NCBI RefSeq assembly: GCF_003858645.1
Contig: NZ_RQJP01000006.1
Coordinates: 1-64,000 of the forward strand
Length of the DNA stretch: 64,000 nt
Direction: 5' to 3'
DNA from: Larkinella knui
GTDB taxonomy: Bacteria; Bacteroidota; Bacteroidia; Cytophagales; Spirosomataceae
Numbering within the stretch: the first letter of the stretch is position 1; each line of letters begins with the position of its first letter. Below are positions 16,724-23,420 of the stretch, piece by piece. Both the position numbers and the translations under genes were made by a program. The notes beneath the pieces were generated by a model. The model had not been told where the DNA came from. It saw nothing but the letters and a program-made list of their open reading frames with translations, and ran no database searches.

Positions 16724-17893
16724 CTAACGGATGCTACTAACGACGGAGTGGTTCACCGGATTCAGCCAGTCGTCGGCCTTGTCGTAGAGTAAATCGAACA
16801 GCGACCGGCGGGTAACGATAAACCGGGCGTGAACCGTCATTCCTTTCTTGAGATTTCCCCGGTACCCATTTTTCAGGGTTAGAAACGATTGGCTGAGTTG
16901 GCAGCGGACTTTAAAAACCGGCTGGTTTTCAACCAGTATAAAATCATTGGCAACGTCCAGTATCCGGCCTTCCAGCAAACCCCATTGGTTGTAGTTGAAT
17001 GCCGCAATCTGAAAGCGAGCTTTCTGTCCAACCCGCAACAGGCCGATGTCTTTGGGTGTGGCATAACATTCGACAATCAGCGTAGAATCGGGCGATATGG
17101 TACCGACCACTTCCCCAGCCTGCACGAAACTGCCGACGTACCGCCCGGAGAGCTGGCTGATGGTGCCACCCACGGGCGCTTTGATGGTGGAAAAAGCCTG
17201 CTCCTGTTTGAGTTGACGCTCCTGCGCCATCAAATCGGTCAATTGCAACCGGTGTTCGGATAAAGCCGTTTGCCACTCACTCCGCTGACGCTCCACCAGC
17301 GTTCGGTATTGGGCCACGACGGTTTTGTAAGCAAATTCCTTGTCTTCAAACTCCATTCGTGCAATGACTTTGTCGGCATACAACTGCCGGTTCACGTCTA
17401 ACTCGCGCTGGCGTTTCTGCTGGGTTTGCAGGTTTTCCTGCGCCAGATAACGGAACTGCTCATATTGCTGGCGGTAGAGCGGGGAAGTTAGTCCGGTTGC
17501 CGAAAACAAGCGATTATCCGTCAGCCGGGTCAATTGTTCCAGATCGTGGATATACGCCCGTTTCTGGGTTTGCTGCGTGGCCAGTAACCGAAGTTTTGTG
17601 TCTGCAATATCGGTTTGCAACCGCAGCAACGGCTGACCGGCCCGCACCACCTGATTATCCTGTACCCACAAAACCGCCACCGTGCCGCTGGCTGTCGTTT
17701 TAACCTCACTCCGCTCCGCCACCGGACGGATTAAACCGGAGGCCTGAACCGACACATCTACGTAAATGAACGGCAGGGCGACAAGGGCTGCTGTGATGGC
17801 CAGCAAAACAGCGGTGTATAGAAGCTGGCTGCGGACGGTGACACGGGGGAGGTAAACGAGCAATTCATGGTCGGTTAGTAAATTATCAGCCAT
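16724..17893 (-). CDS. HlyD-family periplasmic adaptor for the peptide exporter
   Basis: This 389-residue membrane-fusion protein has one N-terminal membrane helix (about 22-45, LLYTAVLLAITAALVALPFI). It then shows the split biotinyl-lipoyl-like half motif (SGTVAVLWVQDNQVVRAGQPLLRL), a long coiled-coil hairpin rich in Gln, Arg and Leu (about 85-225) and a second lipoyl half (STIKAPVGGTISQL). It is expected to join the C39 ABC exporter to an outer-membrane channel so that processed peptide crosses the whole envelope. It lies 4 bp upstream of the exporter and overlaps the CPBP gene by 8 bp, indicating translational coupling. The TolC-like partner must be encoded elsewhere. Confidence 0.92.
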   Translation of the reverse strand: MADNLLTDHELLVYLPRVTVRSQLLYTAVLLAITAALVALPFIYVDVSVQASGLIRPVAERSEVKTTASGTVAVLWVQDNQVVRAGQPLLRLQTDIADTKLRLLATQQTQKRAYIHDLEQLTRLTDNRLFSATGLTSPLYRQQYEQFRYLAQENLQTQQKRQRELDVNRQLYADKVIARMEFEDKEFAYKTVVAQYRTLVERQRSEWQTALSEHRLQLTDLMAQERQLKQEQAFSTIKAPVGGTISQLSGRYVGSFVQAGEVVGTISPDSTLIVECYATPKDIGLLRVGQKARFQIAAFNYNQWGLLEGRILDVANDFILVENQPVFKVRCQLSQSFLTLKNGYRGNLKKGMTVHARFIVTRRSLFDLLYDKADDWLNPVNHSVVSSIR

Positions 17894-18581
17894 ATGTGAA
17901 CAATTTAGGCCAGGTTACAGAACCGTTGATTAAAATGTGAAGTAGCACTGACCAAAAAAATCCATTTTTCAATCTTACTATACCCAATATTACACCCAAA
18001 AAAAATTGAGGTAAAACATATATTAAATATACTGGGAGTAGTATAAATTGAAAATTAGAAAAATTAAAGATATGAAATAAAGCGAATGCAAAAGAACTAA
18101 ATATCAATAATAAATTCTTATTAAATCCTAGCAATTTGTTATTAAAAAAATCAGAAAAAATATAAAAAAATATAAAAATAAATAAACACATTAAAAGCCG
18201 AATAATGGGAAAAGTATTTAAATACCAAATTGGCCCTGAAGTAAGAAAAAAAAATATGATAGGTGAAATTACTGTATTTGTTCTAGTAGGATTTAAAATA
18301 AGTCGAAATGAAATCTCTTCCATTAATGGCCCAGCTAATGTTACAATCATTGTACCAATAATTACACCGTATTCTTCTAGTAAACCTGAACTTTCATAGT
18401 GATTTTTTATGATAGAATCAACATTTATCAATGGCAAAAAAACTTTATCTACAATTAAAATCAGTATTACACTTATTAATGTAAAAAAATAATGTAAAAA
18501 AAAACCAACCGCAATACTCTTCAATTTATCTACCCATCTATTACCAAAATAGAGAGTGGTAATATGTATAAACTTTTTCAT
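17886..18581 (-). CDS. CPBP-family intramembrane protein, possible immunity protein
   Basis: This 231-residue, very hydrophobic protein has about seven predicted membrane segments and the CPBP (CAAX protease and bacteriocin-processing) motifs: EEISFR in motif 1, FALFHIFNF in motif 2 and LLHILIN near the end. Members act as intramembrane proteases, and several bacteriocin loci use them for self-immunity or peptide maturation. Here it lies between the peptide genes and the HlyD gene in one operon and overlaps HlyD by 8 bp. The gene is strikingly AT-rich, with many A and T runs, compared with the balanced composition of its neighbours, which suggests horizontal origin. Immunity is inferred from context only. 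Confidence 0.8.
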   Translation of the reverse strand: MKKFIHITTLYFGNRWVDKLKSIAVGFFLHYFFTLISVILILIVDKVFLPLINVDSIIKNHYESSGLLEEYGVIIGTMIVTLAGPLMEEISFRLILNPTRTNTVISPIIFFFLTSGPIWYLNTFPIIRLLMCLFIFIFFYIFSDFFNNKLLGFNKNLLLIFSSFAFALFHIFNFSNFQFILLPVYLIYVLPQFFLGVILGIVRLKNGFFWSVLLHILINGSVTWPKLFTYG

Positions 18582-18590
18582 AATATATTA

Positions 18591-18630
18591 TTTTTACTGG
18601 TAGTTATCTCGCAATAACTACCAGTAAAAA
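18591..18630. other. Intercistronic 17-bp stem-loop in the peptide operon
   Basis: Perfect 17-bp arms (TTTTTACTGGTAGTTAT and its complement) enclose a 6-nt loop. It fills the gap between the last peptide gene and the CPBP gene. In both orientations the stem begins with T5 and ends with A5, so it lacks the U-tract of an intrinsic terminator. A role in stabilising or processing the upstream peptide mRNA, giving more peptide than transporter, is inference. Confidence 0.75.
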
Positions 18631-18633
18631 TTA

Positions 18634-18840
18634 TCAACGGCCAGTAGCTTTACTAAACAATAAACCTTCAACGAATCCTTTTAGTGTTTGATTCAATATC
18701 TCTACAGCATTTGTAGCATGGCCTACCAGTTCTCCACATATATATCCAAGGTCTTCTGCCCATTTACCTCCATCAATTTCAGAGATTGATTTGCAATCTA
18801 ATTCAATGATTCCCCACTGGGACAATTGTTGATTTTCCAT
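18634..18840 (-). CDS. Double-glycine leader peptide C, bacteriocin candidate
   Basis: This 68-residue precursor has a 25-residue leader ending in SISEIDGG, with the spaced hydrophobic residues expected for C39 recognition. The 43-residue core begins KWAEDLGYICGELVG. The core contains GYICGELVG, a double GxxxG helix-packing motif that aligns with GYWEGHNQG in the two upstream peptides as GYxxGxxxGxA. The predicted core has one cysteine and a hydrophobic C-terminal half (LKGFVEGLLF). It is third in a peptide cluster feeding the C39 exporter. Two-peptide (class IIb) bacteriocins use GxxxG motifs, but no activity is shown. It is too short for reliable homology assignment. Confidence 0.72.
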   Translation of the reverse strand: MENQQLSQWGIIELDCKSISEIDGGKWAEDLGYICGELVGHATNAVEILNQTLKGFVEGLLFSKATGR

Positions 18841-18888
18841 TTTTGAATAGTGCTAATATTAGTAAGAATGATTATGAAAGAGTTTGTT

Positions 18889-19113
18889 TTACCTTCCTTG
18901 TCTTGCATTAGAATAACCACCGCTGAAACCTGTGCAGAATTCATCCCACGCACCTGCAACCGCTTCCGAAGCACTTGCAACTAATGAAGAAAGAGCGGCA
19001 GATCCTTGGTTATGCCCTTCCCAATAACCATAACCTCCATTGACTTTTTGCAGTCCATCTTCCTGTATTTCCTGCAAACCAAAGTCTAATAAGTACTCTT
19101 GAATCGTTTTCAT
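18889..19113 (-). CDS. Double-glycine leader peptide B, bacteriocin candidate
   Basis: This 74-residue precursor has a 27-residue leader (LQEIQEDGLQKVNGG at its end). The predicted 47-residue core starts YGYWEGHNQGSAA, identical over 13 residues to peptide A, then diverges into an alanine/serine-rich helix and a glycine-rich tail with one cysteine (DEFCTGFSGG). GYWEGHNQG is a GxxxGxxxG motif. At DNA level the leader-core junction is nearly identical to that of peptide A, so the two arose by tandem duplication followed by divergence of the C-terminal halves. It lies 20 bp downstream of peptide A. The YG start recalls pediocin-like peptides, but the YGNGV motif and the cysteine pair are absent. 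Confidence 0.75.
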   Translation of the reverse strand: MKTIQEYLLDFGLQEIQEDGLQKVNGGYGYWEGHNQGSAALSSLVASASEAVAGAWDEFCTGFSGGYSNARQGR

Positions 19114-19133
19114 GGTTGTTTATATTTTAAGAA

Positions 19134-19319
19134 TTACCATAATTTAGGATAGCAAGCCAATAGATTAGCTGCTGTATCTAATAAAACCAAATAAAAACTC
19201 GCTGCGGCCGCAGAACCCTGGTTGTGTCCTTCCCAATAACCATAACCACCATTTATTTCCCGCAGGTCATTCTCAGTGATTTCCTGCAAATCAAAATTTA
19301 AGCTCAGTTCATTTTTCAT
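19134..19319 (-). CDS. Double-glycine leader peptide A, bacteriocin candidate
   Basis: I place the start at the ATG giving MKNELSLNFDLQEI. The frame is open upstream to 19397, but that extension (MQPITAAR...) has no leader character and overlaps the predicted promoter. The 61-residue precursor has a 25-residue leader ending NDLREINGG and a 36-residue core beginning YGYWEGHNQGSAA, then a hydrophobic run (ASFYLVLLDTAANLLA) and a single cysteine near the C-terminus. It is the first gene after the candidate promoter at 19397-19404, so it should be strongly expressed. It is a predicted substrate of the C39 exporter in the same operon. Confidence 0.74.
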   Translation of the reverse strand: MKNELSLNFDLQEITENDLREINGGYGYWEGHNQGSAAAASFYLVLLDTAANLLACYPKLW

Positions 19320-19396
19320 GTTTGGAAAAGTTAAGATCTCCCAATCGCCCAGCCATCTCATCCTCCCGGGCTGGCGAGCAGCAGTGATTGGTTGCA

Positions 19397-19404
19397 CAAA
19401 CCTA
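19397..19404 (-). promoter_or_regulatory. -7 box candidate for the peptide operon
   Basis: On the minus strand this reads TAGGTTTG, matching TAnnTTTG. It sits about 78 bp upstream of the peptide A start, with the palindromic operator candidate just upstream. No clear -33 box was found. Confidence 0.4.
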
Positions 19405-19427
19405 AATACTATCCAGCAATTGTCTTG

Positions 19428-19461
19428 CCACTGAGAGTGGTAAAAATTCTACTCTGAGTGG
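19428..19461. promoter_or_regulatory. Paired palindromic operator candidate
   Basis: Two related palindromes, CCACTGAGAGTGG (19428-19440) and CTACTCTGAGTGG (19449-19461), fit CyACTnnnAGTGG and are spaced 21 bp apart, two helical turns. They lie between the divergent peptide operon and the XRE regulator gene, just upstream of the operon -7 box. This is the arrangement expected for cooperative binding by a small dimeric HTH regulator. The identity of the regulator is inferred from adjacency. Confidence 0.55.
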
Positions 19462-19464
19462 GAA

Positions 19465-19495
19465 TCTGACAATTATTTTGCAAACGTCTGACAAT
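19465..19495. repeat. TCTGACAAT direct repeat in the divergent promoter region
   Basis: TCTGACAAT occurs at 19465-19473 and 19487-19495, 22 bp apart. CAAACGTC also occurs twice nearby, at 19481 and just before 19535. These repeats lie on the regulator-proximal side of the palindromes and may be a second binding site. Confidence 0.45.
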
Positions 19496-19556
19496 CCCTG
19501 TTTCTGAGGTGACTTTTACTATAAACAAACGTCAGAGCATAAAACCCACCTAACAT

Positions 19557-19820
19557 ATGCAACAGGATATCGACATCGCGAGAATACTCCGTAAAGTACG
19601 TGATCTGTATGGCTATACCCTGGAGGGAGTAGCCTATGGCCTGGGAAAAAGCACCGAAGGATACCGTAAATACGAAGCAGGCCAGACCGATCCTACGTTC
19701 AAAACTCTACAGCGATTAGCCCGTTTCTATGACCTCACAGTGGTTCAATTGATTGCCTTTGATGAAGAGAGCATGATTCAGATCATGGCTAAAATCAGGA
19801 CCCAGCAAAAGAATAGGTAG
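19557..19820 (+). CDS. Small XRE-family HTH regulator
   Basis: This 87-residue cytoplasmic protein is essentially one helix-turn-helix domain of the Cro/CI type (about residues 8-62: IARILRKVRDLYGYTLEGVAYGLGKSTEGYRKYEAGQTDPTFKTL, split here only by its natural helices). The tail lacks any ligand or dimerisation domain. It is transcribed away from the peptide operon, and the shared intergenic region contains two spaced palindromes, so it probably controls the operon and itself. It is the last intact gene of the island: the duplicated 3' remnant of the Asp-box gene begins within about 10 bp of its stop. Confidence 0.85.
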   Translation: MQQDIDIARILRKVRDLYGYTLEGVAYGLGKSTEGYRKYEAGQTDPTFKTLQRLARFYDLTVVQLIAFDEESMIQIMAKIRTQQKNR

Positions 19821-19826
19821 CTCTTC

Positions 19827-19927
19827 CGGCCGGGAAGGGTCAAATGCCCAGTGTGGCCGTCGCGGGCAAAACCGCCGTCTGCGTCTGGGAATCGGACGGG
19901 AAGGTAGGGACGGTGAAGAGTAACTGA
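19827..19927 (+). pseudogene. Remnant 3' end of an Asp-box propeller gene
   Basis: This stretch continues the reading frame of the Asp-box protein C-terminus. It encodes AGKGQMPSVAVAGKTAVCVWE followed by SDGKVGTVKSN and a stop, where the intact gene has RDAKVMTGVVGL. The first 54 bp are identical to 14444-14497, and similarity decays on both sides. There is no start or upstream part, so it is either the displaced original 3' end of the gene or the relic of a second tandem copy. Confidence 0.8.
19838..19891 (+). repeat. 54-bp direct repeat, right copy
   Basis: Identical to 14444-14497 and in the same orientation. Together the two copies frame the island containing the exporter, adaptor, CPBP, three peptides and XRE regulator. 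Confidence 0.9.
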
Positions 19928-20304
19928 ATTTTTATCTGACAAACTCTTTCCCAATGTCAAAAAAATACATTAGAATCTCCAATGAAATCATACACATCCC
20001 TATCATACAGAGAAATAAATTGATAGTCTCCTTCGTATCTGATTCTAAGTACTTCATCTGAATAACATTAAACAACCAATCTGAATCAGGCGCTTTTAAT
20101 ATTAAAAACACAGCTCAATACACACAAATTCCATAACTCCTTCCTGGGAAGGAGGCTAACTCACCCATGTAAATTAATTATTATTTTTTCATATAAAATT
20201 AAAATTTTAACAAATGAATTACCTTAAGTTTAATAGCATCCCAATTCTTGAAGCATAAACTTGAGGCATAAAAAACTATAATAAATAGTACTATTGAGGA
20301 AAAC

Positions 20305-20550
20305 TTATTCTGTTTTAAATCCTTCATACATACAAAAATATTTTTCAGTTTGCTGGGATTCATCCAAAGACAAAATTTTTCGAGGGGTGGTAATGCGCTC
20401 TTTTGAAAAATCATACCCCAACTGGAACAACCTGATCACGGTTAGTAGTACCATCTCGTTAACCAGGTAAGTTTTACTAGTTTTGGCGCGATACGCATGC
20501 GGCTTTTTTACCTTAGACGCGTCGTAAACCAGAAAGTAACGCTTACGCAA
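20305..20550 (-). CDS. Doubtful small ORF, unknown
   Basis: This possible 81-residue protein (RKRYFLVYDASKVKKPH..., NEMVLLTVIRLFQLGYDF) has only a TTG start and no recognised motif. It is basic at the N-terminus and lies in AT-rich DNA beside the island. It may be a decayed gene fragment. I include it because it is the best frame in a 700-bp gap, but the support is weak. Confidence 0.2.
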   Translation of the reverse strand: MRKRYFLVYDASKVKKPHAYRAKTSKTYLVNEMVLLTVIRLFQLGYDFSKERITTPRKILSLDESQQTEKYFCMYEGFKTE

Positions 20551-20593
20551 CCGATTTATTCACAATTAAAAAACAGGTAGGTTTGAAACAAAT

Positions 20594-20625
20594 AAGCCGC
20601 CGTAATCCTCAGACTACAGCGGCTT
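20594..20625 (-). terminator. Hairpin downstream of lipoprotein gene
   Basis: AAGCCGCCGTA pairs with TACAGCGGCTT with one mismatch. The T-run is better on the plus strand (GGCTTTTT), but the element lies 20 bp past the stop of the minus-strand lipoprotein gene and probably ends that transcript. Confidence 0.5.
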
Positions 20626-20646
20626 TTTCATGGTGTGGATTTCTAG

Positions 20647-21351
20647 TTACTTCAACTCCGCAACGGCTTTGATCTTATTGTAATACAAGGTTGTCAGTCC
20701 TTCGAAACCGGAGTCCGTTCCGACTAGCAGCCACAACTCGCCCGCATCATTCGTTTTGGCCATAATCGGCTCCGACGTAGTGCGCTGAATGAGTTTATAC
20801 TGCGTCACATCGTCACCCGCACCAATGTTGCCCAATACCGGCACTGCCGCGCTGCCCTCCATCTGGTTGCCTTTGTCGATGTTCAACCGGTAGTCGTCGC
20901 CTTCTTTCACCTTCTTTGGCTCCGTGGCCGAAACCCCGGCTTTCAGATACACACTGCCGCCCGGCGAACCGCCAATTCCTACGCTGTTGGTGCCATATTG
21001 TGACGCCAGTTCTATTTCAAAATCAATCAAATACGTCTGATTCGGCTTCAAACCCGTTACTTTCTTTTTCAGAAACATAAACAGATCGTCGCTACGATTA
21101 TGACCCGAAGTCATGAACGACTTTTTGGTCGCATCCAAAGGCGCAGGCAACGCCTTCAGGCCCGACTGAAATTCGATGATGCTCTCCTGGGCGGTGGAAT
21201 AATCCGTTACTTCAGCAACCCAGCCATCGGTATCGGTCCGAAAATCTGAATTGGTCAACGTTACCGGCCCATTGGGGTCGACTTCACTATCCTGACAAGC
21301 CGCGCCTATGAATAACCAGACGGCGGCAAATGTCCATTTTACAAACTTCAT
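20647..21351 (-). CDS. Lipoprotein of unknown function
   Basis: This 234-residue protein has a lipoprotein signal with lipobox IGAAC (lipidated Cys19), followed by an acidic stretch (QDSEVDPNG) that favours surface or outer-membrane localisation in Bacteroidota. The rest is predicted beta-rich, with segments such as LTNSDFRTDTDGWVAEVTDY and LKPNQTYLIDFEIELAS. These recall galactose-binding-like jelly-roll modules found in outer-membrane lipoproteins, but I cannot assign a family. It is separated by about 90 bp from the VWA protein gene upstream on the same strand and may be cotranscribed with it. Confidence 0.7.
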   Translation of the reverse strand: MKFVKWTFAAVWLFIGAACQDSEVDPNGPVTLTNSDFRTDTDGWVAEVTDYSTAQESIIEFQSGLKALPAPLDATKKSFMTSGHNRSDDLFMFLKKKVTGLKPNQTYLIDFEIELASQYGTNSVGIGGSPGGSVYLKAGVSATEPKKVKEGDDYRLNIDKGNQMEGSAAVPVLGNIGAGDDVTQYKLIQRTTSEPIMAKTNDAGELWLLVGTDSGFEGLTTLYYNKIKAVAELK

Positions 21352-21440
21352 AGGGGTACTTTTTCGTGAAAAATAAACAAACGGTGTGGTAGCTACCGAC
21401 TGAATGACCCCGGTTTTGAAAGCACCGTTGGAATGCCCAC

Positions 21441-23309
21441 TTATTTTTCAGCGGTTTTTCTGGCTACTTCCGACCCATTCGACAGAGAATGAGCCAGTTT
21501 GACCAGACGAACAAATTCACGCCGGTAGCCTTCCGGGTCACGGCCTAGTGCCTGTTTTGCCAACGTTTCGACCTGGTTGTAGTGCGCAGTTCCCTTAAAT
21601 TCCGAGTCGCGCAGCAGCAACCCAAACTCGGCGACGGAAGCGGAAAACCGGAAGTCGGCGGAGGTTTTATCCCATTTTTGCGGCCGATCCGTCACCACGT
21701 GTTTCATCAACTGGCTGGTTTCGCTATCCGGTTTTTTGTAGCGGATTTTCAGCGTCAGTAATTCATTCGAAGGGCCCGTCGAAAGGGTTTGCCGCTGGTA
21801 TTTCAGCGAATCGACTTTCTGCAAATACCGGCTTTCGACACCCGACGGAATGATTTCGTACAACGCCGTTACGGTGTGCCCCGATCCCATTTCACCCGCA
21901 TCTTTGCGGTCGTCGTGGAAATCTTCGTTAGCGAGCATCCGGTTTTCGTACCCGATCAACCGATAGCCCTGCACCCGCGCCGGATTGAATTCCAGTTGAA
22001 GTTTTACGTCTTTCGCGACCGTGAACAGCGTACCGCCGAACTCTTTGCCAAACACTTTCTGGGCTTCCTGCAAATTATCGATGTACGTGTAATTCCCATT
22101 ACCTTTGTCTGATAATACCTCTAGTTTGTTGTCTTTGTAATTGCCCATTCCGAAACCCAGCACACTCAGAAAAACGCCCGACTTTCGTTTTTCCTCCACC
22201 AGCCGCTGCATGTCGCCGTCGCTCGAAACGCCCACGTTGAAATCGCCGTCGGTGGCCAGAATCACGCGGTTGTTGCCGTCTTTCCGGAAATTTTCCTGCG
22301 CAATCTGGTACGCCAGCCGAATACCTTCACCCCCCGCCGTGGAACCTCCCGCCGACAACTGGCTGATCGCATCCTTGATTTTCTGCGGCTCATTCCCCGG
22401 TGTCGATGGCAAAACCAGCCCGGCAGCTCCGGCATACACGACAATCGCCACCCGATCCTGCGGACGAAGTTGATCGACCAGCAAACCCAATGCGGTTTTA
22501 ACCAGCGGCAATTTGTTGTCGGCTTCCATCGACCCCGACACATCGATCAGAAAAACCAGGTTCGACGCGGGCAGGTTGCCGGTCGGAATGCTTTTGGCCT
22601 GCAAACCAATGCGAAGCAGTTGCAAACCCGGATTCCAGGGGGATTCGGACAGTTCGGTTTTGACCGCCACGGGATCCGTGCCGGTCGGTTGCGGATCGTC
22701 GTATTCGAAGTAATTGACCATTTCCTCAATCCGGACGGCGTCTTTGGGCGGCAAGGTTCCGCCGTTCAAAAACCGCCGGATGTTGCCGTAAGCGGCCCGG
22801 TCGACATCGACTGAAAATGTAGTAACCGGCTGATTTTGAGCGTTTCGAAAACCGGTCTCATCAATTTTGTTATAATCTTCCGTGTTGAAACCCGGAACAA
22901 GTACGTGTTCAACTGCATACGAAGTGGCCGACCTCATCCCCACTCCCAGAGGACTCGGCATACGTTGTTTATGAACCGTGCCATACCCGACCACTATCGT
23001 TTCCTGCAACGCCTGTATATCGGTATTCAGTTTTACATCGACTACGGTTTGCGTCGTAATTTTCACCTCCGCTTTCTGAAAACCGATCGAAGTGAAGATC
23101 AGCAGTTGCGGACCGTCCGGCACCGCAATCGTGTAGCGACCGTCGGCGTTGGTGGTTGTACCGGCCAAAGCGCCCCGAAAAGCAACATTGACGCCCAACA
23201 GAGGCCGGTTCGTGAGGGCATCCGTCACGCGGCCCGTGATGGTGCGGCTGGGTCGGACGGTCGATAGAAACAGCAGTCCGAGCATCAGAATTGAAAAAAT
23301 AGTGCGCAT
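21441..23309 (-). CDS. VWA-domain exported protein with N-terminal CarboxypepD-reg domain
   Basis: This 622-residue protein has a signal peptide (MRTIFSILMLGLLFLSTVRPS). A carboxypeptidase-regulatory-like domain follows (about 24-110, ITGRVTDALTNRPLLGVNV ... QETIVVGYGT), as found at the N-terminus of SusC-type receptors. Next is the YfbK-type N-terminal domain (about 140-235), a von Willebrand A domain with intact MIDAS DVSGSM (about 247-420) and the YfbK-type C-terminal domain. Proteins of this architecture are common in Bacteroidota and lack a firm function; metal-dependent binding to other envelope proteins is likely. It is divergent from the ECF sigma / anti-sigma-TonB pair, whose second protein has the same regulatory domain and VVAVGYAQ motif. 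Confidence 0.88.
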   Translation of the reverse strand: MRTIFSILMLGLLFLSTVRPSRTITGRVTDALTNRPLLGVNVAFRGALAGTTTNADGRYTIAVPDGPQLLIFTSIGFQKAEVKITTQTVVDVKLNTDIQALQETIVVGYGTVHKQRMPSPLGVGMRSATSYAVEHVLVPGFNTEDYNKIDETGFRNAQNQPVTTFSVDVDRAAYGNIRRFLNGGTLPPKDAVRIEEMVNYFEYDDPQPTGTDPVAVKTELSESPWNPGLQLLRIGLQAKSIPTGNLPASNLVFLIDVSGSMEADNKLPLVKTALGLLVDQLRPQDRVAIVVYAGAAGLVLPSTPGNEPQKIKDAISQLSAGGSTAGGEGIRLAYQIAQENFRKDGNNRVILATDGDFNVGVSSDGDMQRLVEEKRKSGVFLSVLGFGMGNYKDNKLEVLSDKGNGNYTYIDNLQEAQKVFGKEFGGTLFTVAKDVKLQLEFNPARVQGYRLIGYENRMLANEDFHDDRKDAGEMGSGHTVTALYEIIPSGVESRYLQKVDSLKYQRQTLSTGPSNELLTLKIRYKKPDSETSQLMKHVVTDRPQKWDKTSADFRFSASVAEFGLLLRDSEFKGTAHYNQVETLAKQALGRDPEGYRREFVRLVKLAHSLSNGSEVARKTAEK

Positions 23310-23420
23310 AGCGGTATGGAATTAAAGCGTATTTTTTCTCTTATGGATGCAGACCCGTTTTGAATTCCATACGGCACCGAAACTTTTTTTTGTAAGTTGC
23401 AGAGCAGCCGCATCCATTGT

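Larger units (their letters stand above)
19928..20646. other. AT-rich region without convincing genes
   Basis: About 720 bp of AT-rich sequence lies right of the island. The only sizeable frame on the minus strand, 20305-20550, begins with TTG and matches nothing I recognise. A terminator-like hairpin sits at its right end. The composition resembles the CPBP gene region more than the core genes, so it may be decayed island DNA. Confidence 0.5.

Noticed and set aside
18591-18630. Hairpin in the peptide operon as an intrinsic terminator
   Set aside because: The stem is preceded by T5 and followed by A5 on both strands, so there is no U-tract after the stem.
18889-19319. Peptides A and B as pediocin-like (class IIa) bacteriocins because of the YG start
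   Set aside because: The YGNGV motif and the paired cysteines are absent. Only a GxxxG-based comparison is supportable.
19320-19397. Upstream N-terminal extension of peptide A (MQPITAAR...)
   Set aside because: It has no leader-like features and would place the start on top of the -7 box. The internal ATG gives a normal 25-residue double-glycine leader.
14444-19891. 54-bp repeats as insertion-sequence ends or target-site duplications
   Set aside because: They are coding, far longer than IS target duplications, and no transposase or integrase lies between them.
20199-20414. Minus-strand frame with a hydrophobic segment in the AT-rich gap
   Set aside because: It overlaps another weak frame, lacks conserved features and arises easily in AT-rich DNA.
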